Assembly (NCBI GenBank): GCA_036939975.1
Contig: JALLPB010000020.1
Span: 1 to 36,429, forward strand
DNA from: Cyclostephanos tholiformis
Lineage: Eukaryota; Bacillariophyta; Thalassiosirophyceae; Thalassiosirales; Thalassiosiraceae
Direction: 5' to 3'
DNA: 36,429 bases
Position numbers and translations under genes: made by a program. Below are positions 1 through 10,429 of the stretch, in pieces. The notes under the pieces are model-generated. The model searched no databases and was not told the DNA's origin. It saw only the letters and a list, made by a program, of their open reading frames with translations. Numbering within the stretch: the first letter of the stretch is position 1; every line of letters starts with the position of its first letter.

Positions 1-235
1 TTTATTCTACACGGCGCGGCTCAGCGAGCTCGCGGACTAATTGTGAGTTTTTATCCCTATTACTCACGCTTTTTCTCGGCCGCTGCGTCGGAACAAAGCG
101 CATCAACCACAGCTGTCAGAAGATTATTTTTTCGCCGCTATCTCAACACTTTTCGTCTTGTTTTGGTGTGATTTCTAACAGGGGGGGGCGCCGCCATTGT
201 CTAGTTGGGTTTCAGGAGCGGAGAGAGAGAGAGAG
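1..235 (+). repeat. Dispersed mini-exon repeat, copy A (cut by window edge)
   Basis: This segment resembles 6160-6390 and 25130-25240. It contains a 30-nt block (13-42) followed at once by a GTGAG donor-like site and a shared downstream stretch with CTATTACTC and a CCGCTGC-like motif. The acceptor-like border reads TTCTACAC here instead of TTCTACAG, so this copy is probably no longer spliced at that point. A (GA)n tract follows at about 220-236. The left end lies outside the window. It could be an old transposon terminus or a decayed split gene. No protein can be assigned. Confidence 0.55.
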
Positions 236-517
236 CGGTGCACGTAGGTACATAAGGTAAATAGATATATAATATAATCATAGATAGTAAAAAATACTTA
301 TAGAAAAATTGTAGTCATAGTCTGTAGTATCGTAGTTCGATGGGTGCGATGCAATTGCATTTCCCCATCAAAATTGTGACAAGCGAATTTCCTTCGCAAC
401 CACAAAAAAAGAAAAATTAACGAATATAAGGATGTAGGAATCACTACCGAAATCCTACATGCCTCTCTACATGCGTAGGAATAAGTTCAAAATCTTAAAA
501 ATCGAAAGTAATGAAAC

Positions 518-651
518 GATCCAATTAATTGGATCAGCGTACTTATACCTTACTCTAATAAAAATTAATAATTACTAGATCAAATTAATTTGATCAGCGT
601 ACACATACCATACTCTAATAAAAATTAATTTTGCCAGATCAATATTTGGTC
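518..651. repeat. 60-bp tandem repeat carrying palindromes
   Basis: Two and a fraction units repeat with a period of about 60 bp (518-577, 578-636, partial 637-651). Each full unit opens with a perfect 18-bp palindrome, GATCCAATTAATTGGATC at 518-535 and GATCAAATTAATTTGATC at 578-595, followed by a shared GCGTAC and an ACTCTAATAAAAATTAAT block. The two palindromes differ at one position in each arm and the change is matched on the other arm. The third start (GATCAATATTTGGTC) is imperfect. This looks like a protein-binding iteron or a transposon subterminal repeat. Confidence 0.6.
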
Positions 652-653
652 GT

Positions 654-911
654 TCAGAGGAAGGCCAGAAATGGTGATGGGCAGACAGTGCGTGACCCTC
701 TCAGGGTGGAGTAGCCTATCAGTGACTTTCCCAGCTGACAATGCAGGTTAGTCATGCCTTGGAAGGAGTAGTACATGGCAATAAATAGTAGGCCCAGAGC
801 CAGTGTGAGGCCATTGATGGGGAGGGTCCTTCTTGGCATGTTGTTAATGGGGCGGTTGCTGTTATCATCTCCTCCACTGCCGGCCAAGGAGTGACCCTTG
901 CTCGTCATCAT
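654..911 (-). pseudogene. Possible 3' fragment of a small membrane protein gene
   Basis: The minus strand has an open frame of 85 codons with a basic stretch (RRT) followed by one hydrophobic segment of about 20 residues (LTLALGLLFIAMYYSF). The arrangement resembles the NNRRT plus membrane segment at the end of the broken gene at 25285-25740, which also sits beside a copy of the mini-exon repeat. No upstream signal peptide or cysteine-rich domain was recognised. It may be a remnant of a related gene or a chance frame. Confidence 0.25.
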
Positions 912-3060
912 GATTCACTTTATGTTATGACAATAACTGTGAGTACGCAAGACCTTGCAGAATATGTATGAATATACAAAGTTCATGTTCCACTGCTCCA
1001 TCCACAGTTTGCCCCTGTTTATTTCTGGTTTTTTGCTAAGTCCACATATTTTGGGGTGGGAGGAGAAATGGGGTGGGGTGTCATCTGCTTCTCCAGTCCC
1101 CAATGATACCAGTGGGCTATCCTTGTCTTCATCAAGTGCTAGTAACAACATTCTGAAAAATTGTCTGACCGATTGTGCCACGTGCACAACTGGGATTTCC
1201 CTTTTATGAAGGCAAAAGCGGCTTGGTCGCAAAAGGCATCACTTTTAATTGTGTTGCCTTCCACCTTGTCTTGACAGTTGAGTTCTCTCTCAATGGTGGC
1301 ATCATCATTGCGGGATTTTGCAGCTTGTATTCTGGCTGCAATACCCCCCCACTTAATCTATTGTTACTAACCTGACAATCAGCAGAGCATGGTACTGTTG
1401 AGCCAAAACATGGAATGAGCTATCACCACCTACCATCACTCATTTTGTGGCTTTTTGGTGTGAACAAAACTATTTTCCCACCAAGACACCATTCAGTGTG
1501 GCACAAGCCAATTTGGGTCAAAATGTTACCCCATCAACCTTGTCCTTAAGGTTATCATATACTGTTTTTCTACATACAATGAGCTGTTCACAAGAACAGC
1601 CACAACACCACAATAAATACCAAAAACTCCGCAACCATGGTGGTAGAGTGGCTCCCTCCTCCAGCGACATGGATTTGATCAATCCCAAAGTTCAAATGAG
1701 CGGGCAACTTGTCCAAGGCATTGGATGAGGCAGGGGATGAAGAATTATTGTAGCAAAATATAAATTAAAGTAGTTATTAATTTATTTCTAAGGACCTCTA
1801 TTTTTATGATAACATTGCCCACCCATCGACAACAATGGTGGCCGAAATGGCATCCATTGTCATCAGTGGGCAACCAAATCATTTGCTTAGACTGATCATA
1901 ATATAATTAACATGCCTATGTTTCAGTTTTAGCTTAATTTAGGTATTACTATGTAAATTATCTCAGTTGAGTTGATCACAAAATTGTCAACAATGAACAG
2001 ATGCACCTCAAATGTGCTGATGCACTAGTGTGATTCAGCTTACATTGCCTGATGGAGGGGGTCCAGGGCTTCACTCAAAGCCATTGGATGCTATTATTGG
2101 GCAAGTACTCATGTCAAATTGCCCCGGTGGACAAGAGAGTTGCATACCAAAAAACAACGACAAAAAAGCACCATATTTGCAGGCCATTTCACTTGCCGTG
2201 TTGATGCACCAGCACAATACCAAGTGCATTGCCCAATGGAGGGGATCCAAGGCTACAACGGAAGTCACTGGTTGATGCCTCCCAGCATTTTTGTCCCACA
2301 TTGGCATGCATCACACAATTCTAGTATGAACATATGGTGTGTAGAATCATTTTACCACAAAGATCTGATCATTTTGAATTAGCCATTTTTTACCACTATG
2401 TGATGAGGTTCCCATCTATTTTGGCTAATACCACACATCATATGAATGGTTGGTTGTCCACAACTTTTGTCAGTTACTACTAACAAAACCAGAAGTTTTA
2501 TGAGGTTTACGATTAGAGGGTTATTGCAAAGACTGGCTAGCAAATAACAATAACTGAGAAATCAGTACTGATTTAGTTTCTATGTTTTGGATCATATGGG
2601 AGATGAGTATGCCTACAGTTTTGGGATGATACCCTCATTCAATGATCTCTGTCTTTTCTGTCCACATCCCAAGAAATAATTCAAACAGCAGATTATCTCT
2701 GGTTTTTGGGTACACTTTTTGTACCCAATAACATGTACTACACATGTGCAGTCATGTGATGTGATAGGGTCACCATTGACAAAAATCAACATTTTCCTAT
2801 GTGGTGTTTCAAAACACAAGAAAACACCTCAAATCTAAATGTGTATTTGTACACACTAAACTCAAAGTCATGGGGTTGGCTTGAACCATGGTATTCTCCT
2901 ATTCTGACGCCTAGTAGTGGAGATATAACATATAACATCATAGCAAACAAATGATGGCATAATGTAAATTAATGTGTTATCCAAAATAGGCTTAATTTTT
3001 ATTATTATAAATACAAAATATCACTCTCAACAGAGTTGTATTTGTGAAGGGGGGGGGGTC
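912..3060. other. AT-rich stretch without a recognised gene
   Basis: Several short frames of 60-105 codons exist on both strands (for example 915-1232 minus, 1447-1728 plus, 2030-2275 plus, 2613-2819 minus). None shows a domain that I recognise. The composition resembles the decayed transposon sequence downstream. I see no convincing gene, RNA or repeat array here. Confidence 0.4.
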
Positions 3061-3500
3061 AGATAATTAACTGTGGCACCCTTGCCTCTGTCGATGCTCT
3101 CCTTCAGCAAAGCGCCAATGACAATGATGCCAAAGGCTCCATCGGGGGTCCAATGGCTGCCAAGGCCTCCATGGATGACACAAAGTCTCATTGGGATCAA
3201 CAGGGGGTGGGGGACACTCGACGGCTGGGATCACCCACCAAGGACAACAACAAAGATGCAACCTCCGCTTCTGCAATTTTCATCATCATCCCCCTGGCAC
3301 CCTCTCCCCGTGCATCTTTGCCTGCACTGCTCAATCACGATGACAATGCAATTATTGTGGTTGTCCCCCTACCCCCCTCAGGACCAAAAGACAAAGCAAA
3401 TTACAACTTCCAATGCACGAGACAGCTGGGATTACACTAAATTGGTGCGAAACAGCATAGATTACACTAAAAATGCACAAGACCCATGAAATTAGTTTGA
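3060..3500. other. Low-complexity stretch, no gene
   Basis: This stretch follows a G8-type run and is rich in CCCCC, GGGGG and CAA runs. Overlapping frames are open on both strands but encode only Pro-, Ser- and His-rich sequence without a motif. I treat them as shadows of biased composition. Confidence 0.4.
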
Positions 3501-3790
3501 AAATTGTGTGGGACCAAGGAAATCATAAAACATTTGGCAAACTCTCTAGATTACATTACAAAAAATGGGAAACAAAAAATTACTTTACAAGAAAGTGAGA
3601 CTGGCCAGAGTGTCACATCTAAAACAAGATGCTGGAGATAATGAGATTGAGGGAAAAGGGGGGAAGTCCACTTGGTGCACTCTGTGCATCTCTGCACCCT
3701 TGCATTCTATGATATTATTTAACAGACATTAAAATAGTAATCACAATTTTGATCAAATATGCACTAAGTATTTAGTTTCTTTGTTTCTTA

Positions 3791-4365
3791 CTAATCCTCG
3801 TATTCTGTGCTATAGAGTGGCTCAACCTGCTTGATGGCAAGCTGGGTGAGCACTGCACATGCCTAAAAGACCTCTCTGTGGCAAAAAATACTGTGCTGAA
3901 AAACTTGGGAGAGAATTCCCCAATTTTTGAGACGACCGTTAATCTTCTCATGCCTTGCCCACACCCACGCCTGAATCACCAGCTTCTTGGTGAGGGTGTT
4001 GTTGTTCAGTGGGCACTTGACCTTGTCAGGGTGCCCATGGTAGCCAACGTTGGCCTCAACTCTCTCCTACCTCTCAAGGAAGTTGGCAAAAATGGCATTA
4101 AAAATCTTGATGTCAGGCCACTTGCAGGCAGGGTATGGACCTTGAATCCAGATGAGGTCCCCCCCTTAGATGTCTATGCCCAGCTCGTAGCATAGGGCAG
4201 ACTTCCTGGAGTTTTTGTAGGAACCAAAAGGGTTCCCCTTCTTTGCTTGCCCCTTTTGGGGGATCCAAAAGTCTGTTCAGTTGACTGACATCAGGCAAGT
4301 ATTGCCAATGTTGTCAACAAACCAACTTTCAAAATTGACCTGCAATTTTGCAAGGCAGGGGGGCA
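3791..4365 (-). pseudogene. Decayed PIF/Harbinger-type DDE transposase (DDE_Tnp_4)
   Basis: Reading the minus strand from about 4365 to the TAG at 3791 gives recognisable Harbinger transposase in order: a segment matching the region before the first catalytic Asp (SVN-stop-TDFWIP where SVDGTDF is usual), NPFGSYKNSRKSALCYELGI, WIQGPYPACKWPDIKIFN (second Asp region), ERVEANVGYHG (usual form EADDGY), ARHEKINGRLKNWGIL (catalytic Glu region) and TQLAIKQVEPLYSTEYED at the end. Stops interrupt the frame near the first Asp, after LGIDI, after FLER and after HREVF. The usual catalytic Asp is lost in at least one motif. The element is dead. Its N-terminal part, beyond 4365, is not recognisable. Confidence 0.75.
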
Positions 4366-5145
4366 GCAAGAAGCAAGGATAGGGTGGGTGAGATGACAAT
4401 GGCAGCGGGGGGGACAAATGAAAACAATGGATGCCAACAATGTCGATGAAGACATTGTTGATGACTACAACATCCTGGCATTGGCCAATGGACACAACAA
4501 TCAAATAAACTCACCACGACGTCTATGAGCTCAAAATGGCCTCAATTAAGGCTCAGACCCATTTCCAGTGGGTCTTTGGGTCAACAGCACCATTGGATGC
4601 ACTGATGACTGCACACCCCAGGCCCTGCTTGGGGTAAACCTTTAGAAAATTAAGGGTTCAGAGCAGGTGCTCTGGTCACCCCCCTCATTGGATGGAGTAG
4701 ATTCTATGACTCTAATGCTAGTTCTGAATAACTTGCGGAGGAGCCATGTCTCCATCGATGACTATCACCCATTGTGACAATATGGGCACTTTATCAGGCC
4801 CCGGTCAATTCCACAGAAAACAGAAATCAGGGATTGCCTCATTGGGGCCTATGGAGTCATGGTCATTGTCCTTGATGACCCTGGTGAGGTTGGGTTGGTG
4901 GCATCAACGTTGGTTGCCATTGGGAAGAAAAAAGAACAAGGGCAGAGGGGGGAGGGTTGGGATCTTTTTTATGAGAGAGGGTTTCATACCATAGGTGAGA
5001 GTGGTTTGTGTGTGGTGTTTTTTATGCATCTGGCCTGAAATGGCTCTTAGTCAGGTGTGATCCTGTTATAATACGAGTTCTTACATAGAAAAAATAGTTA
5101 CAATAAAAAACAAGAAATGCCCAATTTTTGTACCAAAAAAAGAGG

Positions 5146-5189
5146 GCTCCTTTTGGAACACTTTGTAGGTAAAGTGTTCCAAAAGGAGC
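5146..5189. repeat. Perfect 19-bp hairpin followed by a T run
   Basis: GCTCCTTTTGGAACACTTT at 5146-5164 is exactly complementary in reverse to 5171-5189, with a 6-nt loop (GTAGGT). An A7 run lies just outside the left arm and a T7 run just outside the right arm, so the stem can extend with small mismatches. It lies between the two divergent Harbinger-type ORFs. It may be a transposon end, a small-RNA precursor or a foldback remnant. Confidence 0.6.
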
Positions 5190-5360
5190 ACTTTTTTTAG
5201 GAATTAGTACATTAGCCACAGTGTTTCTCAAACCACTTTTTTGCTTCTTTTCCAGCAGACATCTGTTACACAGGTGTCCAATGCTGAGCCGCCTCATACT
5301 AAAAACACTCCTTTCTCACAACAAAAAATATTCCTCTAAAATTCCTGCTGCTGACCCTCA

Positions 5361-5620
5361 ATGATGCCCAATTTGCCAACAAAAAATTGGGACAAAGCAG
5401 ATAAAGCCGACCTCTCCAGGCTAATTGAAGATGGCAATGTGGACATCTTTTACACATCCACCACCAACATTCACAGGGTTGGTGCCACTTATTTTCTGCA
5501 CCAGGAAAAAAGAACTTCTGTTGCAACTTTTGTGACTTTGCTGCTTCTCTTGCCATTAAGAGGGAATTCAGCTGTGCAAGGAGGAGGAGACAAGAAGGTA
5601 GATTGTTGTGGTTGCTGTTG
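5361..5620 (+). pseudogene. Decayed Harbinger accessory ORF (SANT/Myb-like)
   Basis: The first frame reads KNWDKADKADLSRLIEDGNVD, then TNIHRVGATYFLH. A second frame continues with KNFCCNFCDFAASLAIKREF and a basic CARRRRQEG end. Taken together this matches my memory of the second protein of PIF/Harbinger elements, where a W-x-KADK start and an NFR-x-NFR-DFAAS segment are typical. The two parts are in different frames, so at least one frameshift has occurred near 5500. It diverges from the transposase remnant at 3791-4365, the arrangement expected of one element. Harbinger accessory proteins normally bind DNA and help import the transposase. Confidence 0.55.
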
Positions 5621-5871
5621 ATTGTTGCATTTGTTGAATTCTTATCTAACATTTGTTTCATCCACACACACCCCCCCCCCCCCTGCTCAAAACAACAGGC
5701 AACAATGACGACAACAATGCCATTGACAAAGTCCACATCAAAAGCAGAACAATGCCCTTTACTACCTTAAAATGGTGGTAGATGGGGCATACAAGACAAG
5801 CCCCTGCATTGGGCATATGAGCCTTTAACCGGATTTAAATTGTTATTACCTATTAGTAATTGATATTTCTT

Positions 5872-6440
5872 ATTTTGAAAGAACAAAATCAGAGTCTATA
5901 TTTTATACCAAACCCTATGTATGTAGAGTTTTTATTTGAATCAGCTGAGTGAGACCAAGGCAGACTCTCAAACCAACCACCACTCCCACACCTAAAAAAC
6001 ATAACCCACAAAAAACAAAACAAAACACGACACCATGGTCCCTGCCACCCACCACTCTACAGCAGCTTTAATTCACTACCATAGGTAAGTCCAATCACTG
6101 CACGTTACATGATGATATAATTTTTATAGGTATTACTAACTATTTCTTTATTTCATTGTCTACTTTCTACAGGGGGTGGCGCAGCACTATTGCGGTCATA
6201 AGGTGAGTTTTTTTAGCTATTACTCGTGCCTTTTCTGCACCGCTAAATCAAAATGATGTGCACTAACCTTAGCTAACCAGCGATACTTTATTTGCTGATG
6301 CCGCCCTTGTCTTTGTTGAGATTCAGTATGATTTCGGACATGGGGGGGGGGTTGCCATGGCTGCATGTTTTCAGGAAGGTAGGTATTGAGTATCATGTTT
6401 CGTGCTGGTAAGTATCATAGTATCGTAATTTAGACTTAGT
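5872..6440 (+). repeat. Dispersed mini-exon repeat, copy B
   Basis: This copy aligns with 24861-25240 from its start (GAAAGAA, then AGTCTATA and ATACCAAACCC) through two exon-like blocks. Block 1 is 6035-6084: ATG start, 50 nt, ending AG before a GTAAGT donor. After an 88-bp intron-like stretch ending TTTCTACAG comes the 30-nt block 6173-6202, ending AAG before GTGAGTTTTTTT. Downstream it matches copy A up to a TTTTCAGGA at about 6369-6377. If spliced, block 1 joins the 30-nt block without a stop. No domain is recognised. Confidence 0.6.
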
Positions 6441-6481
6441 TAAAATAAATACTTGAAAAAACAAGTGTTAAATGTAGATAG

Positions 6482-7810
6482 TTGCACCATATGGGATCCC
6501 CCTCCCAGCCTGTGAGGATGGGCATCGATGAGAACATTGTGAATGGTACAGTTGACAATGACGACGATACCAATGATGACAGTGATGATTGCGATGAATT
6601 TGGGAGCAACCAAATGATGTCAATGAAGAAGAGAGCGACAAAGACAACAAAAAAAGGGGTGAGGAAGACAACAATGAATACAATGACAAAGAGGAGGAAG
6701 GGGCTGGCAACCACATGCAACAACAAAAGCCGCACAAAAACAATGGCAATCAACCATGATGATTTGTTATTGAGTGTCAAGGATGGTAATGCAGACAGTG
6801 GTGATGATGATGACAATGACAAGCTGAGGCAGTACAAAAAATCAATGCCAAATGAGTGGACAATGCACATTGATGGCAACACGGGATGAAGGATTGATCC
6901 TATTCCATTTCGTGGAGACAACAAATTCTTGCCAAAAGTGATGGAGGAGGTGTTCAGGGGGTTCATGGATGAAGGGGAGGATATTCGTTTTCATTGCATC
7001 TTTGAGTGGATGTTCCCAAAATTTGGGAATGGCAAAACTTTTTAGGAGTGTTTGGCTGCAAGGATGCAGAATTAAATGACACACTGTATTGCAATGAAGA
7101 ACTGGGTTCCAAAGTACTATGCCCCCATGGACGAAAAGTACATCACAGCCAGTCATGTTGCTTGGTTTTTTAATGTCAGCTTACTCAAAGTTTGCAAGGT
7201 AACCCTTCAATTGAGAGATGCTGGTCAACATGGGAGTCACTTGACGCAATTGGTACGTGCATGGAGAGCATGCCAAGGAACATGTTAAGGACATGTACTG
7301 CTGCCTCCATTTTGACAATAATTGGATGTCGAGAAGGGTGATACATGGGCAATGCGGTGATGGAGCTCACTCATGACCTGTGTCAGAGGGGTCCAAAGAT
7401 AAGAAAACTGCGAGCGGAGCATCCAAGCTGGACTTGGGACATGACTAAGTTGTTTGGGTGTCTTGGCGGCCAAAAAATACGTTCGGATGCTTTTGGCTTC
7501 ATGCCAGATCAAGCGAGGCCATTTCCAATGGCAACAGCAACTGTGGAGGGGAGTTATGCACTGTGGCAGAATGATTGTAAGCAGAAGGCGCCGTGGATGG
7601 TCCATCAGAGCCGGAGAAAAAGGGAAGTTGTTGGGAGGATTTCCCGGGGAAGAGAGCAACAGCAAAGCACCCCCGCAGCAGTGACATGTACATGTGCTGT
7701 GAGGAGTGCAGCATTCGGGGAAGGATGTCTTCCTCTGCAACAGCTATATAAAAGGAGGGGGGCAAAATTGTCACTGGCACTATCATGATTATCATCACAA
7801 TAAAAAAAAT
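6482..7810 (+). pseudogene. Internally deleted, frameshifted piggyBac-type transposase
   Basis: An acidic and basic low-complexity leader (6482-6889) is followed by piggyBac-like N-terminal sequence of the kind seen in diatoms: FRGDNKFLPKVMEEVFRG, DIRFHCIFEWMFPKFGNG, MKNWVPKYYAPMDEKYI, then MPRNML and DMYCCLHFDNNW near 7270-7325. The frame then jumps to C-terminal sequence (MELTHDLCQRGPKIRKL, AEHPSW, GGQKIRSDAFGF) and, in another frame at about 7690-7805, a cysteine-histidine zinc-binding tail (CCEECS, GKDVFLCN, NCHWHYHDYHHNKK). The catalytic DDE middle, roughly 250-300 residues in relatives, is absent. Several stops and frameshifts interrupt what remains. Family assignment is from remembered motifs. 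Confidence 0.65.
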
Positions 7811-8119
7811 CCGGTGACAATGGTACTAAACTAAAAAATTAATATTACTATGAATACAACCTGACAATCAACAAAAGTTGCATGGTGCCTTTCCAGGGGG
7901 TAAAGGAAGGCCCCTATATGATATTAGTGCCATTGTCCAACTGAAACATTGATTCCACTGGCCATTTTGGCCATGGTTGAATTGCTCAGTGTAAGAGATG
8001 TTTTTATGAGTTGGTTCAGAGGCAACTGGAAGATTCCTATACAGGTAGAAAGTGTCAATGCACATGAAAATGGTTCCCACCATGGGTACATACCTACCCA
8101 AAAGTATGAGTGCTGAGGA

Positions 8120-8490
8120 GTTTTCCCCCATCAAAACAGACTTAGCTGTTAAGCTGTTAGCAAGCCATTCAAGGCAAACATGACAAAGATCTACACTTTG
8201 TTGATGTTTGCACAAGATGTGGACAAGCCTCTGAGTGGCACGACTTGCCTTGAAGTGACTGGGTGGGTGGTTGAGGTGGTGGGGCAGATCTCCAAAGAAA
8301 CTGCAAAGAACTCATGGAGGAAGACCGGGTTCAGATATTTCCATGTTCCCGCTGCTATGGTGCCCACAGTGGAACCTATGGATCACATTGATGAGACAGA
8401 CAACACAATCAACAATGGGATTGACATGTTAATGATGATTGATGCAGTCAATGAGATGGACCATGAGATGGAAGGGGGTGCTGTGTGAAA
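8120..8490 (+). pseudogene. Possible C-terminal tail of a pogo/Tigger-type transposase
   Basis: The frame 8180-8488 reads through KETAKNSWRKTGFRYF, preceded by a helical stretch with TGWVVEVV. In DDE_1 (pogo/Tigger) transposases the last part of the domain has a tryptophan, a V-x-x-ETI-x-N-x-WRKAG stretch and then diverges. Just upstream, another frame gives QAIQGKHDKDLH, similar to the segment after the DQG motif. The match is short and crosses a frameshift. No catalytic residue is visible. An unrelated frame remains possible. Confidence 0.3.
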
Positions 8491-8749
8491 GGGGGGAGGG
8501 GGTGGTTTATTTGTTGCATATTATCAGTAATTACTAAGCAGATGATTCGTGCCAATTTATTTGCATATAATTGGTGATAAGTAACCAGATCAATTCATAT
8601 TAATTTATTACATTACTACACAAAATTATTCTGCATGCTGATGATTGTAGCCTTTCCTCATCCAATGAGATGATGCCACCTAAATCATTTGGTGGTACAT
8701 TATAGATTAACAGATAAATAATATTACACTGATCTATGATATGATTTAA

Positions 8750-9640
8750 CAGTGCAAGATATTTTTAACAGTGCAATAATTTTTCGCAATCTCTGCCAAC
8801 CAACTTGCTGACAATGGCAATGAGACCTTTATACCGATTTGCTTGGACAGCAAGGTGTTGGGATAATTATCCCACCTTGCAGGATTGTACACTGTAGTTA
8901 ACCATGAAGACCACAAGGCAATCCTCCACCCCTTTCTCCCACCACACAAACCGCTCCTTAACAATACAAACATGTTGCCCCACTTTGAGATGAGTCCATC
9001 ACACTCTATTTGCATCACATGACCTACTGCATTGCGCCAATTTTGTCTCCACCAAAACAATGGACAAACCTATCATGTCACTGTCATCATTGAGGGTGTC
9101 AATCTCCAAGTGACATTTGGGGGGGGGGCAACCTTGATGTTTGTGCCAACAAGCATATCCCCCTCTCCCCTTCTTGTTACTGGCGGTGGGTTTCTTTGTT
9201 GACTATGGATCTGTATCGCCACCGCCAGCAGATGCGTTCACAACCTTCTTCTTGTCCGGGGGGAATTTTTCTGGGGTGGGGAGGAGAAGATCGGTGCTCC
9301 TCTCCTCCTCCTCCTCATTGGTTAGTGTGTCGCCCCCCATGGTAGTTTGTGTTATTTGTGCAGTTGTGTGGGAGATTTGTTAGCGTGTACCATTGCCGCT
9401 AAAATTGATGCACCACAGTGACCCCCGGCTTGCCGCACATCATTCGAAAGCTCTCTTCAAGCTGGAAAGGACTATTATGATGCCAAGCCAGACATGTGTA
9501 GGAACCAGAGAGAAATGGGGCCAGTGGAGTACATACTATCCAACTTTCTTGAGTGGTTCCTATGCCACATGGTTCTTATGCCACATGCTTGTGGTAGTTG
9601 TGCTTAAAAAAGACTAATTATATTTTTGTATTAATTCCTA
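8750..9640 (+). other. Decayed coding-like stretch of unknown origin
   Basis: From about 8776 to 9125 one plus-strand frame is open except for two stops and has ordinary amino acid composition (for example TFIPICLDSKVLG, AGLYTVVNHEDHKAILHP, YHVTVIIEGVNLQVTFG). A homopolymer run of nine G near 9119 ends it. A further frame (9141-9383) is rich in Pro and Ser and looks like chance. I recognise no family. It may be a fragment of another transposon ORF. Confidence 0.25.
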
Positions 9641-10429
9641 GCTATGTAAAGGGGGAGCGATGAAAATTATCATACTAGTTCCTATGTATGTGTGATACTA
9701 AAAAACCATTTTTATTTGGGAAAAATTGGATAACGTATATGCCTGAGCCCTCTTTATTTTCAAGGTGCTCAGCCTAGAAAAAATATCTCAGGAGTCTTGT
9801 TTCTGATGTGGCAATCTCCTCAGTACTTACAAGAAAACTGTTTGTTTGAGTTTATCTCTGCTGTCTCATATAATTGCCAAAAATTTGATGTTTAATTTAG
9901 GTAGTACTACATTAGGCAGTTGTAATTTGTTTTGTCTCATCTTGTACTAGTTTAATCTCTATGGTCTGTACTGTCTTGCATTTGGAGTTTGTAATCTCTT
10001 GAGTTTCCTTACAAAAAAATTTAATTTAAATAGTCTCATGGTTTCATTTGTTATCTACAGACTCTCACTGTGAATAAATTGTAATTTGTCATCTCTCTCC
10101 AATAGAGTATTTAATTTAGGGGGTCTCACTTTACAAACTTCTTATTCCTGAACTCTCGCCAATTTAATTTTATAATTCCTTGTGTCTCACTAGTCAGTTG
10201 TGCAGTTTGTTGTACTAATTCCTGCACTTTGTGAATTTTGTCATACTTATTCCACTTGTTCACTGCAGGAAACTTAACTGCTGGTTTGAACACAAACACT
10301 GTGGCTGGTTGGTAGAGCCACACATCACAGTATCGCCTATTACCAATCATGCCAAAGACCCGCTAACGTGCACCTGTCAACTCTGCCGCTGCTGCTGCTT
10401 GGAATGGAGAGCAGCAGGAGAAGGTGTTT

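Noticed and set aside
518..651. The repeated palindromes read as a CRISPR array
   Set aside because: Only two units plus a fragment. The spacers are near-identical rather than unique, and there is no cas gene.
5146..5196. Hairpin plus T run read as a bacterial rho-independent terminator
   Set aside because: All other evidence is eukaryotic (introns, transposon types), and the stem is more A/T-rich than such terminators usually are.
6436..6966. A 176-codon minus-strand frame with many hydrophobic residues
   Set aside because: It is the antisense of the acidic/basic leader of the piggyBac remnant. GAT/GAC repeats read as Ile/Val/Leu on the other strand give false membrane segments.
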